DNA of 64,000 nt, taken from IMG/VR virus record IMGVR_UViG_3300032282_005033, positions 1 through 64,000 of that record. The stretch is one strand, 5' to 3'. Numbering within the stretch: the first letter of the stretch is position 1; each line of letters starts with the position of its first letter. Origin of the DNA: a virus. Made by a program: the position numbers and the translations under genes. A model generated the notes under the pieces. That model saw only the letters and a list, made by a program, of their open reading frames with translations, was not told where the DNA came from and did no database searches. Positions 46,365 through 56,067 of this stretch are shown here, piece after piece.

Positions 46365-49300
46365 TTAGAATACTCCTGCAGATATGTTTATAGATGATCT
46401 ACCGCCAGTATTCATCACTGGAGAAACTGACCCAGATATTCCATTTCTGGACATTAACATCCTTAGCCTTGCCGCAATGTTTTTTGGCTTTTCTTCTTTT
46501 TCATAATCTGGATAACTAGCGTTTATTAAATTAGCTTCTCTAATCTGTTGTGGATAGTAACCCATTTGAGACATATTAATTCCCATTGAGTCTCCAACTT
46601 TTATTTTTATTGATTCCATACTTGTATTAGGGTGCCAACCTTCCCAGCTCATATTAGGTAGTTCGTGTCTAGAAAAATACTCAATTAAATCTGGTTTTTT
46701 TTCTACCGGCATTCCCCATGCTGCTTCAAAAATTCTTCTTTCCAATCTTGGAGCAGTGGACAATATACTTGCCCTTTCTTGTTCTGGGGCATTTATCATT
46801 GCTTTAAAGTGTTCTCTTTTTCTTTTTGGTATAGCTAAAGCTAATGTATCTATTGGAGAACCATAGATATCTGCTCCGTACATAGTTCTCTTAGAGGCTT
46901 GTTCAAATTGGTTTGCTGCCTGCATGTCGCCAGCTTGATTTGCTTCTAGGGCAAGTGATTTATTTTTTACAAAGGTCAACATGTCCATGTATTCTTCTAG
47001 GGCAAGTTGTTTTCTTCTATCTTTAGGAATAAATCTTTCATTAGTAACTGCTTGGTGCGCCTTAGCATAGCTTGCATAGGTCACGCCAGTTGTAAAACCA
47101 ATTAATGAACCAACTGCTTTTGTGGTAGCTGTCTTTCCGAATAATGAACCAGCACCAGCTGCAATCAATCCTGCTGTTATTGGATTTCTTTGTGTTGCTT
47201 TATTATATATTGGTTTAATAAAGCTATCTATTGGCCTCTTCCATTCAACAAATGATGTGCCATAAACATTTCTTCTTTCCCAATCTTCTTGAGCTGTTCT
47301 ATTTGGAAAAAATTTATTATTGATAAATGTATCTCTATGTGCTAAATACTCACCAAAATTTGCAACAACTTTAGCAGAATTTTTAATTCCAAGTTCTTTT
47401 GCGCTAGTATATTTATATTTGTATGGAGTAAAATCATTTTTTTGTGTTGTTTGGGCAACTTGATCTCTTATTTTTTGAGTTTCTACCCTATCGCCTGGAT
47501 CCAATCCCCCCATACCCAATTGTCTATCAAGTGCTCTATATTGCCTGGAATAAGGTGCAACATCTCCAAGAATTTTTAATTGTGTTATTGGATCATTATA
47601 ATTTGTTCTTGTTGGGTTTAATCTTTCAAATGCTACACCCGGAAGTCTTAATTCTCCTTCTTGTACTTTTGAAAATGGATCACCAGTTTTGAAATTTATA
47701 AAATAATCTGAACCTGGTAGAAATGGGTGCTTAAGCCCCACTGTATTTGGTATATCATTGATATAAGATATATCATTTCTTCTCTTTGGTATAAATCTTC
47801 TTGTTATTTCCGATAATTCTAATCCACCTAATGCACCTGGTGTATCGCCAAGACCTCCAAGATTTAAATCCCAAAACGCTCTAGTAGTACCATAGGCCCT
47901 GTCAGCAGATTCTAGTACTGCTCTGTTTGGTTGAAAATCTTTTTGCCCATATCCAAAAGTTTCTCTAAGAGAAGAAAAACCAAATCCATATATACCAGAC
48001 ATTTCTTGAACTCTATAACCAAGTTCTGATCTTTGCATTTTTCCACCAGATTCATTTATTGGTTTACCAGATGGAACTATTCTTGGCGGTATATATCCTG
48101 GCACTGGTGGTGGGCCATATTGCCCAGCTTGTACATATCCTTGGTTATAAGAAGAGATAGTATTGAAAGATATATTTCTTGCTGTGTGTAAATTATTTTT
48201 TGCTCCACGAGAAAGTTTTTGGTTATATGCTCCTATTTGATATCCTGCAACTTGAGACGAACCGTAGCCACCACCCATCCCATAGCCGAATCCACCACCG
48301 GCACCACTGCCCCCAGTTGCAATATAAGCTCCTGGTTGTCCAGCGTTTATATTTACTTTTCCAGAACTTAATAAACCACTTGGATCATAAGCGCCTTGCA
48401 TTCCTGCTGGAACATAATTTGCCAATGCATTTGAGGTTGCATTGGTATGCATTCTTATGTTTGGTTTTAGTATTTTCCCAACCGTGGCGTTGAGTAATGG
48501 CACAGCTGGACCAAAAGGCCCAGTAAAATAATTACCAGTTACTGGGTAAGGTCTATCCTCATAATGCTTTCTTTCAAACCTATATGGATCAAACGGTCTT
48601 AACGGAGAAAAGTCATAACCAAAAGCAAATTTCTCTAATGGTGTTCCATAAGAGTCTGATGTATATTGGGAACCAGACTGCATTCTCCTGTAGTATGACG
48701 GTCTATAATAAAGAACTTTACCACCTTTAAATGGGGTAATGCCCAAAGGCCAGTATCTACCTTGTCTTACTGGAACTTCTCCATTTAATAATTGTTCTTT
48801 TGTTTCTCCATAATTTTGCCCACCAGGAATTATACCTGCCATTATGGACTGTGCTTCAACTATACCTCTTGCTATTTTTGTTCCAAAATACGGAGAATAT
48901 ACTCTCTGTCCCCTGGCGTCTTTTTTGCGTGTAAATCCACCAATTGTTCTATCTGCAGTGATTAATGCAGCTGCTCCAACTGCAATCGGCAGTGCTCTCT
49001 TGCCAATTAAACCTAAACCATATTGATTTAATGGACCGCTATAATCATTGGACAATCCAAGCCCAACCATTCCAAGGCCTCTATTCAATCTGTCAACTAA
49101 GTGAATTGCTGGTATAGACGCCGCACTAAATGTTGACGGGCTAGAATAACTATTCGCACCTATTACACTTCCAAATACTCCAGCTGTTGTGACTTGGCCT
49201 CTTGCTCTCCTTTCTAGAACGGTGCCAAATGTAGGAACAAAAGTCGTTCCGGCATTGCCTAATTCATTTTGTGTTAATTCACCAACTTGGTATGGTGCTG

Positions 49301-52300
49301 CTCCAAAAATTCTTTTAAAACCTGGTCTTACTACGTTAGCATATTTACTGACTGAACTTGCGCCTATGTTAGTTATAGTTTGACTAGAGTACGGATTAAC
49401 TAATCCTTTAAGGGCACTGCCAAATGCGCTATTGACATCTCTTTCAGCAATAATGCTTCTAAGCGAACTTGATGCATTTGCACCAAATTGCATTCCTTCT
49501 TGATGAGTTGAAAAAGCACTAATGTTTAACAGGATTGAAAGACCTGCCGCTCTTGCTTCAGTTAGTTGTGCTGGTGATATTAAATTTTGTTTTTTTAATT
49601 CTGATAAAGCTTGTTCTAATTCAATTGCTATTGCTGAAGGATTACCTGCACTTTTTTCAAATGCATGCATTTCGATAAGAACTTTATGCAATTGGTTTTG
49701 TAAATAATCTTGTCTTGTTCTAATTGTTGGAGATCTTGATCCGGTTTCTTTTAATGAAAGATTTGTAGAATTTTCTAATTCATTTACCAACGAATTAACA
49801 GATTTGGTTAAACCCCTTCCATTTACATTTCTAGCGGCAAGTGCTTGTTTAAGCGACGCATATCTTTCTGATACACCCTGTATTGCTGCTCTAAGTTCTG
49901 GTTCTGTGGTTATTTCACTTGCGTGCTTGAATACACCACCGCCAACATCTAATTTAGGCAAACTTAAAGTTTTTTCATTTTCTTTCATGACACGCACTGT
50001 CATTGCGCGTTTTTGTGCATCTTCTCTTAAGCTATCAAATGCTGCTAATATTGTATTGTGATCATGTACTTGTCTTCCAGCTTGATCAACCGTACTAATT
50101 GATGTACCATCTACTTTAAAGCTTAGTGTTCTACCGTTACCAGTTTGGATTGTTCCTTCGCTTATTAATCTTGCTAAAACTGTTGGGTTATTTATATCCG
50201 TTTTTCTATTGCGAAATCTTCCAAATTTTCTTATAAGTGAGTTTGGTTGTTCTTCACCTATATCAAATGCTCGTCTTATTTTTTCAAATCTACTTAATGG
50301 AGTGCCGGTTTGCATTTCTTCTACTTCAGAAGTTCTTACACCTTCTGCGCCAGTAGCTAATCTTGCGGCTCTTGAATATAGGTCTGTTGATACAGAAGAG
50401 TATCTCTTATATAAACCAAATTTTTCATCTAATTCAGTTTGGATTCCGCTTCTAGTTACACCTACTATGGAACCCTTGTCTCCAAAAAGTCCACCTTTTT
50501 GTTTAACCCAAGCATAGACGTTTGGTGCTTCTCCAGTTTCTCCTAAGAAATTTTGTCTTGAAGATCCTGAAATGAATTGGAATTCTTCTCCAACCCTTAC
50601 GTTATTTGGTCCACCAAGACCAATCATTTGGAGTGGGTTAAAGTTAACTACTGGTATTTTTACATCATCGGTTAAACCACCAAAAAAAGAAGATATTCCT
50701 TTTCTTAATATTGATGTATCAATAACTTTTCCAGATTTAGTTTCATATACACCAGTTAAGTTAGAGAAACCAATTGTTTTAGAAATGGGATCATTAATAG
50801 CAATTTCGGCAAATAATCTTCTTGCTGCTATTCTTTGTTCTGGAGTATTATATTCTAAAACTCCTTTATCAAATGCTTCGTCTACAGATAATGGTTTTAA
50901 TCCAAATAAGTTAAACCCACCACGGCTAGAGGCATTTGTCATCAATTTTGCATCGACTAAGTGCTGCTTAAGTTGATCTGTGTCCGTCGCATCGAGGCCT
51001 CTTTTTGCTAATTCGTCATGTATGTAACTAGTAGATACGTAAGTTCCATCGTTTTCAACAATTTTTATGCCTACCGATTGAGCAGTTTTTCTTACTAAAT
51101 ATTCTTGCTTTGATGGACTAAGTGGTCCAGAAAAATCTCCAAATATTGCTTTTTGTGGTCTGACAATTTTGTTAGCTTGAGGTATTAAAATTTGTTTTCT
51201 AAAGTCTTGAAAAGCTAATTGAGATCTTTCTCTTAAAAGTTTTCTATAACTTTCATCAGTGAAGGCAACATTGGTTTGGGTGAACGCATCCTTAATAGTG
51301 TTGAAAGCAAAATTTTTAGCTTTTGATCCTAATTCCTTTTGAGCTTTTTGTATTAGTTTTTGATAAAACTCATCATCATTTGTTTCTCCAGATATTATTC
51401 TTCTGATGCCATAAGATATTTCTGCTTTATTTGAACCAGAAACAGATGGTAGTTTTTTTATTCCAATACCAGAAACAAATTCTTCTGCCGTTTTTTTATC
51501 AATTCCTCTTCTTGTTAAATTACGTATTAATGTCTTTTGATATGCGTCTCTTTCAAAAGCAGAAGTAAATGAACCAGGTTTACCTAAAGCCTTATCTGGA
51601 TCTATTGTATCAGTAGCGGCTAAAGATCCATTTATAAAACTTGAAAATCTACTTTGATGTTGTGCTTTAAGATCTCTTATTGCTCCAGTAAGCATTGCGC
51701 TTGCTTTATTTGGATCTCCAGAAGATCTTCTCAATCCTTCGTTAAATGATATCGCTCCAGATATAACATCATAGGCATTGCGTCCAGCTTTATATTGCTT
51801 AGCAAATGTTCTTAGTCCTGTTGGTAAACCTTTGATTGAAGAAAAAGAATCTAATACACCAAGATAAGTTTCATCATTATCTTGCATACCAAACATGTAT
51901 GCTTTAGCGAACTTAGATGCTTGCCTAAGCTTTCCTTCTCCACTTAACTCAGAAGCTGCTCTTGCAGTTTTTGCGCCTTTTCTGGCTTGTTGCATTGAGA
52001 ATAATAAACCGCCATCTCTAGCAGTTGCTTCAGAAACAGATTTTTCCATTGCATATCCAGCAGAAGCGCTTATTCTAGATGCTTGTACCAACATCTTTTC
52101 TGTGTCCTGACCAAAGGACTCCATAATTGTTTTAAGATCTGCTATTTTATTAGAGGTTCTTCTTTGATTGGCCGTCAAAGGCATTGGATGATCAAGGTAC
52201 GGTGCATTACCCAACATTCTTAGATGGTCAACTGCTGCGCCGGCTACTGCATTTGGGACTACTACTTTTGTAATATTTCTAACTGATTGGGTTACAAAAT

Positions 52301-52979
52301 CAGTTATTACGTCAGCTGGGTTGTACCATTTAACTTTTGGTCTGTCGTCGTTATTACCAAATAAAGGATCTGTTACAACTCTTTGAACAGCATACGTGAC
52401 GGGAAGGGCTATGGCTAAACTTCTTGATGCGCGCACCAATCTTTGCTGTACTGCGTCTCTATATGACCACATAGCTGCTGGTTCTTTACCAGCAGCTGCG
52501 CTCCTGAATTCCTTCAATGTCATCCATGTTGCACCATCGGATACAGTATTAGCTCCGGCAAGTCTAGTTAAAACTGGTTGTATTACTGACTTATCGGCTT
52601 TTTCAAAAAACAGTCTAGAGTAAGGATCGGAAATTCCTTCTACAGTTCTATTTACGCCCTCTAATTCGTCTAAAGCTTTTTTAATTTGGAGGGCTGTTTT
52701 TACAGCTGTTCTACCTATTTTTGAACCGCTATCAGAAGCTCTCTGAACGGTCTTAGCTAAGCTTAGGCCACCTTTCTCCATTTGCTTCGTAAGAACGAAT
52801 GTAGCAGCCATTGTAGCGGCTGTGGAGGCGACATAACGCAGTATAGGCTTATCGTGGAGAGCTCTTGAAAGAAGCCCGCTATTAGAACTGGGCCTTTCAT
52901 TTTCTTTATCTGTTTCTGGCACGTCACGTGAGGTGACACCATAGCCTATATTATGCAGTGGGATCTTATCTCTAAACAA
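46365..52979 (-). CDS. Probable tape measure protein, 2204 aa
   Basis: A 2204-residue protein directly downstream of two small genes in the tail-chaperone position, which is where tape measure genes lie. It has long helical, Ala/Lys/Arg/Ser-rich regions and scattered hydrophobic segments: YVASTAATMAATFVLT near residue 50, ALPIAVGAAALITAD near 1325, and ITAGLIAAGAGSLFG then AVGSLIGFTTGVTYASYA near 1940-1970. A Gly/Tyr/Ser-rich stretch (GSGAGGGFGYGMGGGYGSSQ, near 1560) breaks the helical part. If it follows the usual ratio of about 0.15 nm per residue, the tail would be around 300 nm. Despite more than 6600 bases it contains no in-frame CGG and no frame break. The assignment rests on size, position and composition. 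Confidence 0.75.
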   Translation of the reverse strand: MFRDKIPLHNIGYGVTSRDVPETDKENERPSSNSGLLSRALHDKPILRYVASTAATMAATFVLTKQMEKGGLSLAKTVQRASDSGSKIGRTAVKTALQIKKALDELEGVNRTVEGISDPYSRLFFEKADKSVIQPVLTRLAGANTVSDGATWMTLKEFRSAAAGKEPAAMWSYRDAVQQRLVRASRSLAIALPVTYAVQRVVTDPLFGNNDDRPKVKWYNPADVITDFVTQSVRNITKVVVPNAVAGAAVDHLRMLGNAPYLDHPMPLTANQRRTSNKIADLKTIMESFGQDTEKMLVQASRISASAGYAMEKSVSEATARDGGLLFSMQQARKGAKTARAASELSGEGKLRQASKFAKAYMFGMQDNDETYLGVLDSFSSIKGLPTGLRTFAKQYKAGRNAYDVISGAISFNEGLRRSSGDPNKASAMLTGAIRDLKAQHQSRFSSFINGSLAATDTIDPDKALGKPGSFTSAFERDAYQKTLIRNLTRRGIDKKTAEEFVSGIGIKKLPSVSGSNKAEISYGIRRIISGETNDDEFYQKLIQKAQKELGSKAKNFAFNTIKDAFTQTNVAFTDESYRKLLRERSQLAFQDFRKQILIPQANKIVRPQKAIFGDFSGPLSPSKQEYLVRKTAQSVGIKIVENDGTYVSTSYIHDELAKRGLDATDTDQLKQHLVDAKLMTNASSRGGFNLFGLKPLSVDEAFDKGVLEYNTPEQRIAARRLFAEIAINDPISKTIGFSNLTGVYETKSGKVIDTSILRKGISSFFGGLTDDVKIPVVNFNPLQMIGLGGPNNVRVGEEFQFISGSSRQNFLGETGEAPNVYAWVKQKGGLFGDKGSIVGVTRSGIQTELDEKFGLYKRYSSVSTDLYSRAARLATGAEGVRTSEVEEMQTGTPLSRFEKIRRAFDIGEEQPNSLIRKFGRFRNRKTDINNPTVLARLISEGTIQTGNGRTLSFKVDGTSISTVDQAGRQVHDHNTILAAFDSLREDAQKRAMTVRVMKENEKTLSLPKLDVGGGVFKHASEITTEPELRAAIQGVSERYASLKQALAARNVNGRGLTKSVNSLVNELENSTNLSLKETGSRSPTIRTRQDYLQNQLHKVLIEMHAFEKSAGNPSAIAIELEQALSELKKQNLISPAQLTEARAAGLSILLNISAFSTHQEGMQFGANASSSLRSIIAERDVNSAFGSALKGLVNPYSSQTITNIGASSVSKYANVVRPGFKRIFGAAPYQVGELTQNELGNAGTTFVPTFGTVLERRARGQVTTAGVFGSVIGANSYSSPSTFSAASIPAIHLVDRLNRGLGMVGLGLSNDYSGPLNQYGLGLIGKRALPIAVGAAALITADRTIGGFTRKKDARGQRVYSPYFGTKIARGIVEAQSIMAGIIPGGQNYGETKEQLLNGEVPVRQGRYWPLGITPFKGGKVLYYRPSYYRRMQSGSQYTSDSYGTPLEKFAFGYDFSPLRPFDPYRFERKHYEDRPYPVTGNYFTGPFGPAVPLLNATVGKILKPNIRMHTNATSNALANYVPAGMQGAYDPSGLLSSGKVNINAGQPGAYIATGGSGAGGGFGYGMGGGYGSSQVAGYQIGAYNQKLSRGAKNNLHTARNISFNTISSYNQGYVQAGQYGPPPVPGYIPPRIVPSGKPINESGGKMQRSELGYRVQEMSGIYGFGFSSLRETFGYGQKDFQPNRAVLESADRAYGTTRAFWDLNLGGLGDTPGALGGLELSEITRRFIPKRRNDISYINDIPNTVGLKHPFLPGSDYFINFKTGDPFSKVQEGELRLPGVAFERLNPTRTNYNDPITQLKILGDVAPYSRQYRALDRQLGMGGLDPGDRVETQKIRDQVAQTTQKNDFTPYKYKYTSAKELGIKNSAKVVANFGEYLAHRDTFINNKFFPNRTAQEDWERRNVYGTSFVEWKRPIDSFIKPIYNKATQRNPITAGLIAAGAGSLFGKTATTKAVGSLIGFTTGVTYASYAKAHQAVTNERFIPKDRRKQLALEEYMDMLTFVKNKSLALEANQAGDMQAANQFEQASKRTMYGADIYGSPIDTLALAIPKRKREHFKAMINAPEQERASILSTAPRLERRIFEAAWGMPVEKKPDLIEYFSRHELPNMSWEGWHPNTSMESIKIKVGDSMGINMSQMGYYPQQIREANLINASYPDYEKEEKPKNIAARLRMLMSRNGISGSVSPVMNTGGRSSINISAGVF

Positions 52980-52998
52980 GGACGATTACCCTTCTACT

Positions 52999-53625
52999 CT
53001 ATCTAGCACCCCATAGCTTTTGGGCAACTGGGTCGCTAAACTTAGCTTCGCCTTCTTTTCTAGATTGGTCATAGCGTCTAGCCTTATCTTCCAACTTTGC
53101 TTGCTCTTCTTCTGGGTCTATCAATTGCAATGTTATATTGGTTGATTCAACACCAGCAATTGCTTGTTTAATCTCCATTATTTTTTCAGACAAGGCAACT
53201 TTTTCCGCCAGTTTAGTATACGTTAAGTTATCTAAATCCTCAGGAGAGTATGCTGTTATAGTAGCCAGTACAAAGGCTTTCATTAAGCTTCTAACTTGAG
53301 CAGCTTGCTCTCTTTTTTGGTCTAAAACAAATTTAGCTTTGGATGGAGAAGCAAAACCAGATTCCTGCAAAATTTCTTCTGCCAAAGAAGATACAAGACC
53401 AGCTGGATAACTATCTAGATTAATACTTTCGGGATATATGACTGCAGATTTTATAATTAAATCTTCTATTTCAGCTGAAGATTCTCCAGAAATTTCGTAT
53501 TCTGTAATCTTATCAAACTCTGCGAATGTTAGTTCACGAAATATTATTGTATCTCTTTTAAGAGAGGTCTCAAAAATAGATCCATATTTTTCTTTTAATT
53601 TATATAATATTTCTGGATCTAACAT
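52999..53625 (-). CDS. Probable tail assembly protein/chaperone, 208 aa
   Basis: A 208-residue acidic, helical protein (MLDPEILYKLKEKYGSIFET; later KAKFVLDQKREQAAQVRSLM). It ends 20 bases before the tape measure gene and starts 5 bases after the 169-residue gene. Two small genes ahead of the tape measure usually encode tail assembly chaperones, often linked by a -1 frameshift. Here the second frame is closed by a TAA at 53643-53641, and I see no slippery heptamer, so the two look separately translated. Segment FRELTFAEFDKITEYEISGE resembles phage tail-assembly/YP_009-type small proteins only in general character. Confidence 0.68.
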   Translation of the reverse strand: MLDPEILYKLKEKYGSIFETSLKRDTIIFRELTFAEFDKITEYEISGESSAEIEDLIIKSAVIYPESINLDSYPAGLVSSLAEEILQESGFASPSKAKFVLDQKREQAAQVRSLMKAFVLATITAYSPEDLDNLTYTKLAEKVALSEKIMEIKQAIAGVESTNITLQLIDPEEEQAKLEDKARRYDQSRKEGEAKFSDPVAQKLWGAR

Positions 53626-53629
53626 ATGA

Positions 53630-54139
53630 TTAGAGTTGTCTTACCTCAAGAGCTAAGAATCCAGAAGCCTCTAGAACCTCTTGTGAGATCAGAGAAGGAA
53701 GACCAGCCATTTCTGATACTAAAGACTGCTTGTCATAAGCGGGATACAAAACACAAATTTCTGCTATTGCCTCTTCGTTCCAAAGATTTGCTTCGCCCTG
53801 TGTTAATTGTCCAGCTTGGACTAATTGTTCCATTTTCTTAACAAGATTTTTGTATTCAAGTCTATTTAAAGTTCTCCAAGCAATGTGCTTATCATAGGTA
53901 ATTGATGTTACATAAACATCACCATATTCTCTTTTCCACATCTTTATCTGACCAGCGGTTGGTCCACCTGGCCAAATGAATTCATCGTCCGGAAGATCTT
54001 CGATACTAAGCGCTTCTTCGGGCTGAACGTCTTCAACTTGATCAACAGTTTCTTCCACTATTATAAAGGCTTCATCTGCACCAGTTTCTTCAATAATATC
54101 TGGAGCTTCTTTAATTACAACTTTTCTTGCTTCGTTCAT
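53630..54139 (-). CDS. Probable tail assembly chaperone, 169 aa
   Basis: A 169-residue protein. The first 70 residues are strongly acidic and low in complexity (EAPDIIEETGADEAFIIVEE), followed by DDEFIWPGGPTAGQIKMWKR and a helical C-terminal half (LEYKNLVKKMEQLVQAGQLT). It is the first of two small genes before the tape measure. A ribosome site AGGAGA lies 8 bases before the ATG. A TG-A-TATAAT extended -10 sequence lies 32-40 bases upstream, so a new transcript may begin here. The W/KxW segment resembles chaperone or capsid/tail completion proteins that read virion surfaces, but I cannot assign a family. Confidence 0.7.
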   Translation of the reverse strand: MNEARKVVIKEAPDIIEETGADEAFIIVEETVDQVEDVQPEEALSIEDLPDDEFIWPGGPTAGQIKMWKREYGDVYVTSITYDKHIAWRTLNRLEYKNLVKKMEQLVQAGQLTQGEANLWNEEAIAEICVLYPAYDKQSLVSEMAGLPSLISQEVLEASGFLALEVRQL

Positions 54140-54153
54140 ATCTTCTCCTGTTT

Positions 54154-54179
54154 AATACATGTATTTAATTATTATATCA
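54154..54179 (-). promoter_or_regulatory. Candidate extended -10 promoter and adjacent palindrome
   Basis: Minus strand TGATATAAT at 54179-54171 fits the extended -10 form TGnTATAAT. Ten bases further is the perfect palindrome AATACATGTATT (54165-54154), ahead of the AGGAGA ribosome site of the 169-residue gene. No clear -35 box is visible, which extended -10 promoters tolerate. The palindrome could be an operator at the start point. Confidence 0.4.
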
Positions 54180-54182
54180 CAA

Positions 54183-55232
54183 TTATCTTGGATCATTATT
54201 TCTGGCTAGATCTCTTCTAGTTAAAAGTTCTTCTTCAGTTGGCGGCTTAGATGTTGTTAACGGACTTGTAGCCTTAGAACCAGATTGGTCATTAGCTGTT
54301 ATAATACCATTTGGTGGGTTCTTTAATTTGCCATCAGATATATACATATCTCTTGCAGTAAATTGATATACTTCAATTAACGGATTCCCACCAGGAGCAT
54401 AAGCTGTAGACATTGAACTTAAATGAACACTTTGCAAAACAATATCCATAGGATTACTGTTTTTTTGCGAAAGTCTATCATTAAAATCTAATGACATTAG
54501 TCTGTCTAACATGTCATAATTATCATCTGGCTGAGAACCCTGGTTTCTTGCAACTGTTGTCATAGAACCTTCTTGGGCTCCATGTTTAATAATTAAGTTA
54601 AAAGGTGGATGGGCACTAAATATATTTCTTTGATCTGAGTTTCTATTATCATAACTTAATCTATCTAACTGACTGTTTGCCCAATACTTTTGTATATTTT
54701 GTTCGTCTTCTTGACTTTCACCATTTGATCTTAAATAAGATTGAACTTGTGAAGTTGGTTTTTCTGAATAAAATGAAGTTCTTGCTTCCGCTGCTTTACT
54801 CAAAAGATCCCTCATCTTACCGGGATATCTAGTATAAATTGCAAGTTCTCCTGTAACTATTCTTGAACCAACCATCATTACATCGTAATTATATGACCAG
54901 AAACCATATAGTGGGGATTTTTGTTGAGTAATCCCAAAAGAAAAAGAAGCTATATCTAATTCATCACCAGCATCAAATAAACCATCTATATAAACTTTTA
55001 CATCTTCACCCGTAAAAAAGTAATCATAATACATATTAAATTTATCTGCGTCGTCTGCTTTACCAGCCCATTGCAGATCAATATCTTCATTAAGCGGATC
55101 AAATGATTTTGGTAAAACCCTAGAAAAACTATCTCCGTTTCTACTAAAGGTTATATCGGGTGGTAGATACGCGCTAAATGGTCTAAATGGTTTACGACCA
55201 ACTATATTGCTGTAGTCATTTTGTTCTGCCAT
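54183..55232 (-). CDS. Tube-like tail protein 3, 349 aa
   Basis: A 349-residue protein. Its central part (SFSFGITQQKSPLYGFWSYN, then VGSRIVTGELAIYTRYPGKM) aligns by pattern with the two tube-like proteins upstream: a beta strand, a small domain with Pro/Tyr, then G-(S/E)-L-(I/A)-(F/I)-(T/Y). It has longer N- and C-terminal extensions, the latter polar (SGSKATSPLTTSKPPTEEEL). It probably sits at an end of the tube or on the hub. It follows the second tube-like gene by 1 base and precedes the tail-chaperone position. Confidence 0.7.
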   Translation of the reverse strand: MAEQNDYSNIVGRKPFRPFSAYLPPDITFSRNGDSFSRVLPKSFDPLNEDIDLQWAGKADDADKFNMYYDYFFTGEDVKVYIDGLFDAGDELDIASFSFGITQQKSPLYGFWSYNYDVMMVGSRIVTGELAIYTRYPGKMRDLLSKAAEARTSFYSEKPTSQVQSYLRSNGESQEDEQNIQKYWANSQLDRLSYDNRNSDQRNIFSAHPPFNLIIKHGAQEGSMTTVARNQGSQPDDNYDMLDRLMSLDFNDRLSQKNSNPMDIVLQSVHLSSMSTAYAPGGNPLIEVYQFTARDMYISDGKLKNPPNGIITANDQSGSKATSPLTTSKPPTEEELLTRRDLARNNDPR

Positions 55233-55233
55233 A

Positions 55234-55983
55234 TTATATTGGTTTCGCTATTCTGTCTATAAAAGTTGTATATTCTTTCATTTTATCTTCGCCATAATAA
55301 TTTTCTTGTCTTTGTTTGTAGACTGCGCTTTCACCTTCTTCTGACCCAAGAAGCATTGGGTCATAGTCCATAGAAATTAACGGTTGTATACCCCTGGCCA
55401 TAAACGTGTATGTTTGTTCTGTTATTAAGTCGTCAACAGACATAGTCTGTCCTTCATCAACTATTGTAACACCATAGATTTTCATTTTTGCGCCAAGTCC
55501 GTACTCATTAAAAAATGTTAATACTATATCAAATGGCGGCAGCATGTCTGCCAGTGGAGCAAAGAACAAACCACTTTGAGACATCATATGTCTATATTCT
55601 TTTATTCTATAAAAAGCGTATTCATTAAATACCGTGAATATTAAAGAACCAGCTATTGTTCTACCGCCCTTAACAAAACCTCGTGGATTTACATGGCCCA
55701 ATGTTCTAACTGGTGAATTTTCCCTGTGTATAGAATAAGATATTGTTTGCACTTCCGCTAATTCAAGAACATCCATTTCTCCTATTGTTCCATTTACTCT
55801 GTCTATATTTGGAATAACCATTGTTGCAGATATGTCAGTGCCTGCAAAAGACATGTTAGAAAACGGATCAGGAAGACCTTTTTCAACGCGGGCTTTGCTT
55901 AAGGTACTTTGATCATAAAGACTTTTTCTTCTGTGGTATGGACCAAAGTCATATTTTATTGGTTGAGGATCAATTATGTTCAT
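55234..55983 (-). CDS. Tube-like tail protein 2, 249 aa
   Basis: A 249-residue protein clearly related to the 232-residue product upstream: both have (V/I)AGSLIFTVF, a (L/I)PPFDI segment followed by F.NEYG.GA, IYGV.(I/L)..EG..(M/A)S.DD and a final (V/M)AR.I.P(L/M) strand. This is the beta-barrel pattern of contractile-tail tube proteins (gp19-like). A paralogue may cap or initiate the tube. It follows the strong terminator at 56004-56045, so it is expressed mainly by read-through or its own promoter. Confidence 0.8.
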   Translation of the reverse strand: MNIIDPQPIKYDFGPYHRRKSLYDQSTLSKARVEKGLPDPFSNMSFAGTDISATMVIPNIDRVNGTIGEMDVLELAEVQTISYSIHRENSPVRTLGHVNPRGFVKGGRTIAGSLIFTVFNEYAFYRIKEYRHMMSQSGLFFAPLADMLPPFDIVLTFFNEYGLGAKMKIYGVTIVDEGQTMSVDDLITEQTYTFMARGIQPLISMDYDPMLLGSEEGESAVYKQRQENYYGEDKMKEYTTFIDRIAKPI

Positions 55984-56003
55984 ATTATCCTATCTTAGTT
56001 TAT

Positions 56004-56045
56004 AAAAAAATATGGAGGACAAAGGTTTCCCCCGTCCTCCATATT
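56004..56045 (-). terminator. Strong Rho-independent terminator after the tube gene
   Basis: Minus strand AATATGGAGGAC, a 13-base loop, then GTCCTCCATATT (12 perfect pairs, 56045-56034 with 56020-56009) followed by seven Ts. It is the strongest terminator in the window. It ends the sheath/tube transcript so that these major proteins are produced in excess over the genes downstream. Confidence 0.88.
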
Positions 56046-56067
56046 ACTTACTTTTTATTGTTTAAAC

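Noticed and set aside
53620-53645. A -1 programmed frameshift between the two tail-chaperone-like genes
   Set aside because: The downstream frame is closed by TAA at 53643-53641, no slippery heptamer is seen between it and the upstream stop, and the second gene has its own ATG.
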